From NCBI GenBank assembly GCA_963277665.1, contig OY728165.1, positions 1,756,308,772 to 1,756,372,771 on the forward strand: 64,000 nt of DNA. The letters run 5' to 3'. The translations under genes and the position numbers were made by a program. The first letter of the stretch is position 1. Each line of letters begins with the position of its first letter. Positions 34,401 to 47,097 of this stretch are shown piece by piece. The notes beneath the pieces are model-generated. The model was not told the DNA's origin, did not search any database, and saw only the letters and a program-made list of their open reading frames with translations. Origin of the DNA: Viscum album (lineage: Eukaryota; Streptophyta; Magnoliopsida; Santalales; Viscaceae).

Positions 34401-36940
34401 CCTAAAATGAACTATAAAAACTATAGGATTTAATTTTTTTACTAAGCTCATATGGTATGATTCACCATATTAACAACATATTTGGTGCCACATGCATATA
34501 TGCTAAGTACCGTAATATATCATCAACACCAAAACACTTATTTTGATACTACCTATAAAACATTCATTCTTTAGACTTCTAGTATCTAATAGCCCATAAT
34601 AATATTTATCCCACAATATAATCATTCCATTTTTCCATTAATCTGGATGGATACCTCATGGGTCATCCGTCCCTAAATAAAAACAATGTTTACATGACCT
34701 AATAAAAAGATAACTATTCTCTATGAATGCATGACCCTATAAAACACAGAATTACAAGATTCTCATTACCTTAATGAGGATCAACCTACCTAATGTCCAA
34801 CAGTATAACCAATATTTTTTCACATCAATAAGTAACCTAATTATAAAATAATCACACAAATTACACGTCACATCTAAAAATCAATGTAAGAATTTAGCAA
34901 TGATTTAATTTATGAGGGATCTAATTTTGGGAGTTGTGTTCTTGGAATAATAGTTTTTTAATTGATTACATACATATTAGGTGTATATAATATTAATAAA
35001 ACACCTTATTATGTACTTTTCATTATTATTAATTGATTAAATGAAATAATATCATAGTGTATTTTTCCCGATGATAAAAAAATAGTAGTTACCTAAATGG
35101 ATGAGAACACATAAATATCATGATAATATTAATAATATAGTTATATGGTAAGATCATGTAATATGTTATGGAACATATTATTTAGATCTTATATTATGAG
35201 TAATCAATATCAGATGAGTCTTAATATCATAAAGTTCACACATTTTAATATCTACAAATGTGAGATTATGAAAACATACCCACCAGTAGAAGTCACACAT
35301 GTTTTTATTTATTAGATATTATTATAAACGAGAATGTGTAATGGTCATTTGAAATTATTATTAACATTAATTCATGTCATGAATAGAACACTTATATTTC
35401 CCGATGAAAACCGTGATTACATATGTTCTGGGTTATTTATGGTATGTTAGATTCATAACTTTTGACCTGTAATTAATGGATAATTTGAGGAATAAATAAT
35501 ACCTTCCATCATTATGGAAGATGATATATCAACCCTATTATTAGAATAGAATATTCACCTTAAATTCCATATACATAACAAAATTACTTTTTTATTATAG
35601 ATAGTCAATGAAATACATATCAGGCTCAATGTTCGGTGATATGAATGGAAAACCTACTTGATGTGATATTGGTACAAGAAGATTCTATTACAAAGTGATA
35701 TTTCATAAGTTTATTTAATAGTTGTTACATTAATTAATTTTCAATGGGTTCCATAACACATTGCAAGAAAATTTTATTGGACTTTAGGCTATCCCCCTAA
35801 TACCTTTGATAAAGAATCCTATATAGTCACACATTAACTATTTTGTTTATATTGAAGAATTTGTATTTAAATTTTATTAATGAAATAAGTATTATTATCA
35901 AGTCTGGAGGATAATTTTACTTAGGATTTATTGATTGAATGAATTAAATATATATTTAATTATACTATTTTGAATAAAACATATATATTTTTTAGTTTTT
36001 TAGTAAAATATGTACATAATAGAATAAAATATTTTTTTAGGTATTATGTAAACACTATAGGAGTACATATTGAATAGACCATGTTTGTGAAAAATATTGA
36101 GTAAAATTCAGTTAAATAATAAAATTTATTGTGCAAGATAGAATTCCCCACAATATAATTACATTTTCGTTAATTTATGTGTGATGGTGTTTATTAAAGG
36201 GTATTATATTATTTAATAGCCAAAATCAATTAAATAATTATATTAACATAAACCATAACCCTGTAAATATATTTTTATTTCTATTTTGTAGTGTATAAAT
36301 CAGCTTAATCTTCATATAGAGTTGTTGAAAAAATGATATCACAAATAAATCCTCCATCTATCAGAATATAAAGAAATAGAAACACAACCGTGATTTACAC
36401 ATGGATAAAGAAATGTTATAAATAATTAAAATTGAAAGAAATTATATTTTCCAAACTAGAAGATGAGGATTGATTTCTAATTCAAAAAGATCAATGGAGC
36501 ACATGTGGATCAGTGTTAAAAGGATTCTTCTATTGGACGCGAATAATATAATGAATGAAATATGAATGGATCTTTTTCAGATGATGATCATTCATGAATG
36601 AAGAAAGAATTAAACCAAAAGTATTTCTATATTAAAATATTAAATAAATATGTTATAAAAGTGATGTGAATTACCCTCTCCCATGGTTTTAGGATATGAT
36701 ATTTAAAATAAATATTAATATATCACCCCCACAATATGATATTACTACACACATAACCAACAACTAGATTCATGGAGGTCACATTTAAATTTTTATTTAT
36801 TTATTTGATTATTTAAATATACATAATTGTTGATTGATTTTTCATTTCATGTTATTTTTCATTTTATTAGATTTAAATAAACATACTTTGACATATTAAT
36901 TAGAATTTATTTTGTGATTAAATTAAATTTTAGATTAAAA
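31451..36940. other. Decayed AT-rich DNA
   Basis: No recognisable gene. The stretch at about 32000-34900 is rich in CAT/CCA words on the plus strand with few long frames. The 76-residue minus-strand frame at 34221-34451 has no recognised motif. Confidence 0.35.
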
Positions 36941-36944
36941 ATTG

Positions 36945-37300
36945 ATAAATAACGATGGGAGATGACATCATTAAATTGCAATTTTTTTGCTAGTAAGATA
37001 ATGTTACATAATGTATACTCAAAAGAAAACATTGTGTACCATAGTTCACATAATTTTGATGAGCTAAGGGATAAATAGAACACCACATAGTAATTGCACA
37101 TGGTGTATGCAACGTTTTGACCAAACAACATGGTAAAAAAATTTGCATTACACATCATATTATTGTGTTCCTGCTATGTATTCTACATGTGTTTGTAGCA
37201 TAAATTACACCACTTATGTGGTCATTATACATATAAATAACTCTGAGATATATAAATATTGGAGTGTTTATGATATAAAAATCATGAATGTTGTGTAGAA
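36945..37300 (+). repeat. Dispersed repeat, copy C
   Basis: It shows patchy colinear similarity to 60470-60800: AAATTG...TTACATAATGTA, ACACCACATAGTAATTGCAC (compare GCACCCCAAGTAGTAATGAC), a TTTTGACCAAAC block, and a TATGTGGTCATTATA block (compare TAATGGTAATGGTCATTG). Both copies lie in plus orientation. Family unknown. Confidence 0.4.
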
Positions 37301-40300
37301 AAAATGTAGTTCATCATGTCTTGCCTCCAAAACATGTGACACTGACTAAGTCCAGTATCCATGACACATGAAAGGTGGAAAAAATGGTGTGTAGTTGGAA
37401 TGTACATACCATGCAGTCCATCCAAGGTACACTCTATAGACCCGTGTATATACCTTGGAAAATAGAAACCGAGATACATGATAATTAAATGGTTAACACA
37501 AACCATGTTGACCCCTAGTAATGGGAATAAATTACAATTTACATGAAATTCAAAATTACAGCATTAAAAACATTTTAATTTCTCATACCAATTTGTGTTT
37601 GAAAACATTATGATGTTTTAAAAGGATATTAAAATATCAATTAATTTATTATAATTAATATCTCATTGTTGTTTCTACCATTTATTTTCCATGAATTCCT
37701 TAAATGATTGGAATAATTAGTTATGATTGGATAATCATTAAAAAGAGTGGAAATTAATTATTTAATTAATGAAACAATGTTTTTATAATAATAATGCTGG
37801 AGTATAGAAATTATTTCTAGTTATCAACTTTTGCATATTAGTTTCATGTATGACTCTTCATGTGCATGACTAATATCGTTGTATGTATTAGATGTTTGAA
37901 TATAATTTTTTGGAAAGGGTTTAAAATTAAATAGTATTAAATTAAACATGATTTCTTGCATGTCATCCATACAAACATTATTATGTAGAAATTCTCTTTT
38001 CATAGTTATTTATGTAATATTATTTAAATAAATTGTATGATTCCCCTCACCGAAAACTGAGTCATAAATACATATATTTAATATATTATCATAAGGTGCA
38101 CAGTGGTGGTTCTATAGATACCCATTTTAATTCAAACTCAAGTGTTACATAGGTGGAAATGTGCAATGTTGTAAATAATTCCATGATTGAAAATATGTGT
38201 TATTTTTCCTAGGATATTGAGTTATTTAATGTTATCTCACTAAATAAATCATTATATAATTATCCTGAACATGATATTTAACAATTTATTTATTTAATCT
38301 ATGAAATTATTTAAATTATTAATGAATAGCCTCTATAACATAAATAACATTAATAATGTGAAAAGATAGTCATTCAATAAATAAATTATGTGTATATGTT
38401 TTATCGATCACTACCAATTAATTATGTAACACCCACTTAATATTAACAAGTCATGTGATGGATAAAACAAGATAGAAATTTATGAACAATTAAATAAAAT
38501 CACACTGTTTAATGCTAATTTATACATGGCCTTCCATTACATGATTAGGAATGAAAACCATGGAATATTTTTTGCCAAACATAATTTTCATAGGGAATTT
38601 TAATGTGTATTTTTTATTATTATTATGGGTTGTCTTATTCATTTAACATCAAGAGAAGTAACCCTTATTCAACATTACTTAACATAGAGGAATGAGTAGA
38701 GGAAATTCAAGGAAACCATTCAAGATATGTGATTCCAGTCAATGGATTAAGGATCTAAAATCCCATGGATGGAAAAGTCATACCTACCTAAATATGTCCC
38801 ATTGGCTTGACCATTACTCATTGGGATTATGTGAAGTTGATATTCACACTTTCTCCAATAATTTCGTAGAAACTAGACATTCCCAGTTCAATGGTGAGGG
38901 ATATTGGGACTTGATAAAATAGTGGAATATTTTAAAAAAATTAAAAAAACCAAGGCAATATATTATTTCTCCCATATTTATTATCATTAAAATAATTATA
39001 AATTGTTATTTTAAGTGTATAATAAAATGAAATATCATTATCCAAATTATAACTACCCTCAATATGAGAGAATGAAAACAACCTCACAGGTAGTAACTTC
39101 TATGAGTGTTTGGAGGCCTTCATGTTGTACAATTCCAGGAATGGAAATGTTACATGATTTAGTCATAAATTATATATCAGCCTACTAAATAGGTTGGTGA
39201 TGATGATTTTTATACCAATGATAAATATTTTAGAGATATGGTTTATATTCAATGTATGATTCTTCATTCTATGTATAGTGAAATCAGGAAGTCTTAATAA
39301 AACCAGGAATCATATTGCATCTTTAAGAACCTCAATGTTATTTAAGAGGAGATAGCTATATATGAATATTTTGAGATATCCAAGGCACTGTTTTAGAGAA
39401 ATCATGAAGATGGTTTTCCATATCGACCTCACATAATCTTAGACATTCTTTATATTCAGCACCTTGAGGTTCTAGTGTTTAAACACCATGGACAACTGGT
39501 AAAACATTACATTTTTGAATCACTATCTTATGGGTTATCTAAAATTGTTTCAAATTTATACATAAATAACATAGATAATTATTTCTTGATATTCTATATC
39601 TCATTCACTATGTAGGTGATGAGACAATATGAAAAAAATTCTTTTCCCTTATTGGAAAAAAATGGAAATGAAACGTGATGAAATTTATTCCCACATCATC
39701 TTGATTCCTTTATAAAAGAAGAAGATCAAGAGGAAATAATGTAAACATGAATTTGTTTTTTTTCACATGTGAAAAAAAGGAATTTGGGATTAAAACTACA
39801 ACCATCCAAAGACACAAGGGGAATCTTTAGGTGTATTTTCCATTAAGTAAATTTATTGTTTTTCTAAAAATGGGTAATATAAATATTTTGAGTTTCATAA
39901 ATATATATTCACAGATAAAAACCATGAATAATAATAATTTTTTTACTGAATTGAGGTATATCTATGAAATGACAAATATTATAAACTTGTAACAGTAGCT
40001 ATCAATTACTACAACCGTACATTCCAACCAAAATGAACTTAGGATTAATGGGGTTTTATTATGTTCCCAAAGAAAAAAAAATTAGATCAGTATCCAGACT
40101 AGATACTTATGGTTTTATATTCAAATTTGGATATAAAAATTTCTTAATTTATAAATATAACAGTTTTTTGTAGATATATAACTGAAAAATGGATTGTATG
40201 TGATGTAAAACACAATCCATGTAATGGAAATAGATAATAAAATAACCTCACATGACTCGTTGAAAACCCAACTTTGGGATCACTGACAATGAAATTTAAA

Positions 40301-42605
40301 CATATAATTCTTGACTAAACTATATAATAATGGATTATTATTATTATATTTTATTAAATCCACTTATTTTCTGTCATACATGATTACAAGTTAAAATAAG
40401 AAATGTTCCATTTAGTATGAATATTGAATGGGATAAATGGATTATTGAATAAGATCATACTAATGTGTGTGGATCCTTTCTAATTTATGAATGGGGTGGG
40501 TAATCACACAACATATCATTTTCTAATGATTTGGGTAGATATTAACATCTCTACATATGGAGGTAAAATTATGATTTATTTGATAAATACAAGGATTATA
40601 ATAATGGTGTTTAAAAATATATTGCTGATAATATTATAAATCTACACTAACATCATTGTAGGGTATATCATAATCAAAACATCATTGATTATTTTTAGGA
40701 ATTCAAGATAATGCCACATCTCACACCTATGAATACGCCTATGGAAAATGGAATATGAGAATAGTGGAAGTGAACCTTGTTGGACATGGTGAGGTCAATG
40801 ATGAGTCACGTAAGAACTGCATTATAATTTTCAGGATATACATTAATAACGGTAAAAAATACTAATCCATGGTTTAAATAATGGGGAATATAGTTAATCG
40901 TACTGACTATGGATTGTAAGTAAAACATTCATTTCATAAGTACATGTGTGGGGATTTGAATCATTTGTTAAGGCATCTTATGGAATCAAACATGCATCCT
41001 GGGGAAAAGGTGTACATTTATAAGATATCCCTTTGAAATAAGGTAACATTACATATAGAACCGACATAAAAAGTTACAATATAAATTAATGATATATTCC
41101 GTGAGAGAGAGAATATATATATATGAGATAGTGCAAGTGAGAAATAATTTAATGATATAGAGACTCGGTGTATACACGAATTTAAATAATAACAAATTCC
41201 ACTAATCCCCATGGAAGAAGAATCAATTTTGGAGATACAAGTTCAATATAGAAGTAAAAGATATCGGAGAGAACTATAAATTTATAGCTTATTAATCACA
41301 AAGTATGTTGAATTGTTATTAGTTGATAATAATGAATATATAATCTACAAGAAAACAATTAATTGTGTAGATGATGATAGTTTTCATGAACCCATGGATT
41401 CAATAATGGATTCCATATTCCAAAACCATGTCTATATATTTGTAGATCCCACTGTGGATGTGAATACCTTTGTTTCCAAAAGGGTATTTATGAATAAAAT
41501 AAAAAAAGATGGAAATATTATTTCCAATAATGTATGGATGGATGGGAATGGTTTTAAATAGAATCAAGGACTTGAATATGAGGAATACTTTCCCCCATTT
41601 TAAAATATGAATTCCACTATAATTCTACATACCATTATGGCTTATGTAGTATATTTGATTTAAAAATTTTATTTCAAAACAACCATGCTTAACATGATCC
41701 TTTAGGATGTTTTCAAAATGTCACCACCCTATGCTTTTGTGTCTCCAAAATATGTATATAATATATGAAAATGGAAAAAGTTAGAATATATATAATGTTC
41801 AGAATCTTAATCAGTGAATTTTTATTTTGAAGAATCCATAACAATTTTTTTTTCATATATAATGATTTGGAGACTTCATTATAAAAATGTTTTTGTGGGA
41901 GTGAAATGATTTTATTAATATTTTATGTTCAATGAAATATTACTCATTATAAATTAAAAACCATCATTATAATATAGTAAGGTGTTATAGAATAAATGAT
42001 TTCCTACGAATGGTTTTGGATTAAAATAATATATTATTTGTATAATGATACATCAGGATAGATCTAATAGATTTCTCATCATAAATAAAAGTACACGTAT
42101 TGGAATGATACTAAGTAGATAATGTATAGAACAATCCACAAATATATTGTTTCTAGAATATCATTACATTCATCTATCTAGGAAAATATATCCCAATATA
42201 CATAATGAATGAAACAGAATGTTAAGGATTCTATATGAATCATTCATTGGTTTATTCATGTATTTTATCTTCTGTAAATGGTTATATGTTTCATATTCAT
42301 TAATTATTGTATAATGATATGATGATAATCCAGGTGTCCACAATTGGATGGAAGACAGGACTATCCATAAGTATTTGAGGTGTACACGGATATATTCCTG
42401 GTTTGTAGTGGATATGATGCAGTAGTAATCACTGGATATGAAGATTATATTTTCAAAGATGATCACGATAACATGAAGTCACAAACATGGCAGATCTTCA
42501 CAATAAATGGATGATCTATGCTTCAGAATAGCTCAAAGAAGGTTTTTGGTCACATATTCGACAACAAATTCAAACAATATTCTAGATTCCTAAGTAGCTA
42601 TGGAT
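37301..42605. other. Decayed AT-rich DNA up to the right inversion junction
   Basis: No gene recognised. Small open frames exist (38692-38922, starting MSRGNSRKPFKICDSS; 41313-41561, starting MLLVDNNEYIIYKK) but have no family signature. The boundary with gypsy sequence is sharp at 42605/42606. Confidence 0.35.
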
Positions 42606-42794
42606 AATCACTCTGAGTTGAATCGGTCGAGAAGTCGTCAGTTCTACAGCTACTGGGTCTCTTCACTCTGTACGCTCGTTTCGTAGAGGTTCCACTCCAT
42701 GATCTACTGGTCGATACTTCCATGTTTCACGTAATCTCATGAGGAATTATCTTAAAGGACTGCTTCGTCACAGGGGTCTCAATGCAAGAGATGA

Positions 42795-43030
42795 CGCGTC
42801 AATCAGACGCCTGGTCTGTGAGTTATTAGCATTTCTATTCCAGGGGCCCGGTTGGATTTCAGGAACAATCCAACCCGCCCATACTCAAACCACATCCTAA
42901 TCAGATGAGGAGTATTCCAAAATAACCGTCTCATCAAGTGGAATCCAATATAGTCGACGGAACGTCAATCAGACATCTGGTCCTTATGTTATAAGTGTTT
43001 CCGCTCCTAGGGCCCGGTTGGAATTACGTT
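42795..43030 (-). repeat. Internal duplication in the gypsy-2 LTR
   Basis: Two similar ~65-base segments, about 166 bases apart (about 42797-42858 and 42962-43023), both carry CAATCAGAC, CTGGTC and GGGCCCGGTTGGA words. The 5' LTR has the same pair at about 48294 and 48461, so the duplication predates insertion. Confidence 0.6.
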
Positions 43031-43139
43031 CATTCCAAACACATCAATTTTACAAAGTCGTCCTAAACTCACATAGAGTATCAAAAATGGACCACCCCAT
43101 CGCGAGGGTCCCATTTCCACAGACGGCGTGTCGATTGGA

Positions 43140-43720
43140 TATGTGTTCTTCATGTTATTCACGTTTATGTGACAACGGGCCCGACCCGTTAAGCCCAGTG
43201 GGCTGGCGGGTCTGGTCATCCCAGAGTTGGCAGGTCCGACCTGGCAGGGGGTCAGACCGGCCCGATGAAATGTGCGGCCTGGCCAAATACGGCGTGGCCC
43301 GTCGTAGCCCGACATGACATGGCCCGGTGTGGCCCTGCCATGCGCGGCGCGGCCCGGCCGCGGCTCAGCCGGCAGGCCGTGAGGTCCCAGGGGGCGCGGT
43401 CCCCCGACTATCCCAACTGGTGGCTCCCAGTGGTGCCGACCTCCTTAACTGTCTGGCCTAATCCAGCTGGCCTTATTGTCGAAAGCGGCACGCTCTCCGG
43501 GCCGCGGTCTTGCTGCGCCGCACCTTGTGGTGTCGTAGTTCCTTCTCCCGGCCAGCCGGCCGGTTCGCTGCTGAAGCAGCTCGTGGTTTGCGGGTCGCGG
43601 TCCTCAATAGCGCGACAGCCCTTGTGGGATTGAGGTATTCTTCTGGTTCTTCTGATTCTTCATCGGTCAAGAAGCCTTCAGTTGCAGGCCGCAGTTCCAT
43701 TCCACGCGGCTGGCATATGG
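43140..43720 (-). other. GC-rich, CpG-rich block in the gypsy-2 3' LTR
   Basis: The most GC-rich part of the window, with GGCCCGGCC-type words and GGTCNGACC symmetry. Overlapping ORFs on both strands (43007-43315, 43018-43317, 43265-43633, 43473-43769, 43510-43782) reflect few stops. The 5' LTR equivalent is at 48640-49100. Confidence 0.7.
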
Positions 43721-44263
43721 CCACCGCTTTTTCTTCATTCGCCATCACTCTTTCCATCACCATTGCCATCCAAAAGAAATGAGGATCAACAGAGGGTCAT
43801 CGGGCAGTGTTTTTTCAGCATGTGCCCTCCATGTTATGTGGTATCATGTGGATGATGATTAAGGTGGTTTCACGAAGAGCAAATAAAAATTTTATTCAAA
43901 TAAAATTGAAGCAATCCACCCTACCTCGATTATGACATTGCACGTCATGAAGCCCCGGAAAGAGGACATGCATCAAGGTAGAACGATGTTGCGGGGAGAT
44001 GACATCTACTCGTTGATGTCGAGGAATAAGAAACCGAAGATGGCGCGTCTTCGGAATTCCTTGCAGGTGGGTCCTTCTCCTTTGGCTTGGCCGAAGATCA
44101 AAGTAGACGATCGCCGTTCTTCGGGGGTTCTTCGTTGAGGGAAGAACCCATCTCTTATATTTCTTAAGAGCCTCTGCAATAGGATATTTTCCAACCCAAT
44201 ATTATGTGAAGGCTTCCCCAATATATTATACTACCATGACTTTTCAACATACAAACTCTTGAA

Positions 44264-44298
44264 ATAATTAATTAATTGTTGATCAATTAATTAATTAT
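44264..44298 (-). repeat. Perfect 15-bp inverted repeat (hairpin) in the LTR
   Basis: ATAATTAATTAATTG, five bases, then its exact complement CAATTAATTAATTAT. The 5' LTR has an imperfect version at about 49720-49755. Confidence 0.65.
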
Positions 44299-44850
44299 GA
44301 GGTATTGTCATATTAATTAGGTAGAGAGGGTGGTGTGGGTTTAACCATAATAAATGGAAGGTGTTGTCAAAAATAATTAAAGGGGAATCAAGGGGGAGTT
44401 GAGGAGGAGGTGAAGGGTTAGGGCTCATATGGGCCCACCTCCCAAATATCCTCTCATGGGAGGTTATGTTTGTGTGGGCCCCACCTATAACTCCCCTTGG
44501 GTGGAAAAAAACCAACCACAAATAAAAATTTCAAACAGATATTTTTATGTATTTTTTACAAAAACCTGAAAATTAACTTTCAACATGCATACAATGAAAC
44601 TGCGGTAAAGGTCCCCTAAAGCAATTACCGGCATTGCGAGTTCATCGGTGCCCTTGTATTTTAATTCTGAGCACCCGTTCAAATGATAGAAAATCCCACA
44701 CGTACGTTCATTGAACGTACCCGAACAAAACTTCAGAAAATGATTCCAGGAACACTGAGCCTCAGTATGAAGTGCCTCCAGAAACTGCAGACACATAAAA
44801 TTTGAAATAACTAAGAAAGGAAATTTCCTTGAAATTTTCAGGACATTAAA

Positions 44851-44865
44851 TTACTCCCACCTCAG
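44851..44865 (-). other. Polypurine tract of gypsy element 2
   Basis: CTGAGGTGGGAGTAA on the minus strand, directly before the 3' LTR, comparable with element 1. Confidence 0.7.
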
Positions 44866-44959
44866 GGATATACATCCTCGTAAATCTACTACACACACTA
44901 GGGACACATATGGGGTACTGAGCACACATCTGAGCCTCCCGCTCGTATGTGTTCTCTGG

Positions 44960-45480
44960 GAGGTTACCATGATGCTAGAAAAAGGACACTAGAGGAATCG
45001 AATATCCTCATAGAACCCGCTCTTGTTGATCCTCAATCTCTACCGGAATCTCTGTGAAAGTCGCCCCATCATCGATATCTAGCTCTCCATGGTCGATTAT
45101 GTGGGACGGTTCGTGCACGTATCTTCTCAACTGAGATATGTGGAAGACATCGTGCACCTGGTGAAACTTTGGTGGAAAGGACAAACAGTAATCTATCTAG
45201 CCTATCCTGTAGATGACCTGGAATAGTCTGATGATACTTGAAGATAACTTGATGACTTGGCCACATCTTCATAGAACTTTTCGTGGTGAGACCCAAGGGA
45301 AGATGTGGTCGCCATCCTCAAATTACAGAGGTCTCTGTCTCCTTTCAGCATAAGACTTTTACATTCTCTATGCAGTCTTCATCTGCCCCTAGATGATCTG
45401 CACCTTCTCTGTCGTATCTCGACCATCTCTGGTCTGTAAGAAGTTGATCGACATGGTAAGTCGTTCGACGTTCATCCTTC
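44960..45480 (-). pseudogene. Integrase C-terminal tail (gypsy element 2)
   Basis: On the minus strand it matches the same part of element 1: a TTEKVQII-like start (about 45425), a RRQRPL.FEDGDH-type segment (about 45340), VHDVFHISQLRRYVHEPSH (about 45105-45160), and ATTFTEIPVEIEDQQE-type text (about 45025-45065). The catalytic core lies upstream in the intact family but is missing here. Short frames such as 45069-45296 are fragments of this region. Confidence 0.75.
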
Positions 45481-45985
45481 TTCTCCTACTACCCGTATGA
45501 GCTGCTAGGATTTCTCCTTTTCCTAAAAGAGATATCTGATCTCATCCACTGGATGAACCACTCCCATTTCATAATACAATCTATCTTGACATGAACAATA
45601 CCAATTCATGCCACGGACGACATCCTAAGGCCTCGACGCTACTACCAAGAGATCGAACCATTACTCTTTCCTTCAAAGGTCGAGTCACACTGTTGACATC
45701 AGTGTGTGGTCACTATGTCTCCTCTAATAAGAATCTCAAAAGTGAGGGTCAAGTCAACAGTATTAACCGGAACCTCTTAGTATTAACCACACAAAAAGAA
45801 GGAAAGAAAACGTCACAAGGAAAAGTTTCTTTTATTACTGCAGCTCGAAGTACAAAGACACAAAGATACCACAACAACGACATTAATGAAGCTAGAGACA
45901 TCATGAAAAAAGGCCTCTATGATTAGAACTAGTCCCGCTCCAATCCACCTAATTTTGTGTCATTAGGTGAACCACCCCGGGGTGG
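45481..45985 (-). other. Junction region between gag and integrase tail
   Basis: It replaces the missing protease-RT-RNase H-integrase core. I find no pol motif. The 111-residue plus-strand frame at 45591-45926 has no recognisable similarity and may be inserted or scrambled sequence. Confidence 0.45.
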
Positions 45986-45989
45986 GGGT

Positions 45990-46809
45990 AGTAATGATTG
46001 ATGACTCTGACCACCATCTGCTAAAGGACCTGCTCCCCTGCCTTGTCCACCAGTCAGCTGATGCTCAAGCTCCTGCCACTACATCAATCTTGGTGGCTCC
46101 TCCAACGCTTTCTGATCAACTATTCCAGGAATCGGATAGTCACACGCCTTGTGAACCCATTCCCTATAGGAATAATAGACCCTTCACTGTTCAGGTCTTC
46201 CTCAGTATCGGGTGCCCTGCACCCCCGTTTCCACATCTTGGGGTTGCCTGTTAGTAGGTCTACCCCACTTGTGCCCCTGTCTCATTTGTCTACTACCTAC
46301 AGATGACTCTCCTACTGACGGAAAGCCCTGTGGAAAGAGCAGCAGCTCTTGAGAACACACAGAGTGTAATGTCACTGGTATAAACTCCACCTGGAAAAAA
46401 ACCATCGAAGTTTCCCCAGGTGAAGGTCGTCTCATCGCAAAACTGGAACATCTAGCTCCACCACCTCTCAACTTCATCTGAATAGACACTAAAATATAGG
46501 TACACCATGAAGTCAGTGGGTGTCCTAGCTGTGTGGAAATCTCATGATACAAACTCCAACAAGTACCCAACTGTCTAAAAGTCTATCTCTCCTAGAAAAC
46601 TCGAAGGACTCTATCGTAGGAACCCGTCCAACCTGTTCAAGCGACGTGCACCCTCTACTGATGGGGCTGGTGATAACGGTAGCCCAGTGGGTAATGGTAC
46701 CCCTGGTGCCTCTGTTGTCATGGGGCCCTACACTGGGGCCTCGCTGCTCGGTGTTCTACAATCGTGCTCTCCACTCAGAACCTGCATTGACTTACTAGGT
46801 GAAGACATC
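45990..46809 (-). pseudogene. gag pseudogene (gypsy element 2)
   Basis: Minus strand, ATG at 46809-46807 after TTTTCAG, starting MSSPSKSMQVLSGE, parallel to MSTRRH in element 1. The stop after 26 residues is premature. Downstream text keeps VPLPTGLPLSP (compare VPLPIGPPIPP). A worn zinc-knuckle remnant, QGHKWGR, is at about 46270-46290, then a glycine-rich end. The upstream-extended ORF that begins at 46925 uses a leader start and is not preferred. Confidence 0.75.
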
Positions 46810-47081
46810 CTGAAAAGAAATAGATGTGACACAATCAAAAGACTATATCTGGTGAGCTTACATGGTTTGAGATGACTTAAATTAAAACAATTGAAAACAC
46901 ACACAAAATATGTTTTTTTGTGCACTGAGTCAGAAATCAGTACTCATGGTCATGGTGTATGGATACGTTGGTCGCCGCACCAGCATTGGACTCCCTGAAC
47001 TGAAAACCACACTCGGTACCCTTAACACTATTGCTTCATAGAAATGGAATATCAGAGTTCTATGTTATGTGATATAACCGA

Positions 47082-47095
47082 CTCCTCTGATACCA
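47082..47095 (-). other. Primer-binding site of gypsy element 2
   Basis: TGGTATCAGAGGAG on the minus strand, an unmutated initiator tRNA-Met type site, two bases after the 5' LTR. Confidence 0.85.
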
Positions 47096-47097
47096 GT

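Larger units (their letters stand above)
42606..44850 (-). mobile_element. Truncated 3' LTR of gypsy element 2
   Basis: On the minus strand it starts TTTAATGTCCTG at 44850 (TGTAAAGACCCC in element 1) and runs through the hairpin (44264-44298), TATA-like sequence, GC-rich block and a duplicated GGGGCCCGGTTGG segment. It stops at GAGTGATT (42606), about 1 kb short of the end seen in its 5' partner. Confidence 0.88.

Noticed and set aside
38424..38700. TGTAACACCCAC as a possible LTR start
   Set aside because: Only the first bases resemble a gypsy LTR start. No end, primer site, target duplication or partner LTR was found.
41313..41561. 82-residue ORF starting MLLVDNNEYI as a possible gene
   Set aside because: No promoter, homologous motif, or conserved partner in the window. 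Isolated openness in AT-rich DNA is weak evidence.
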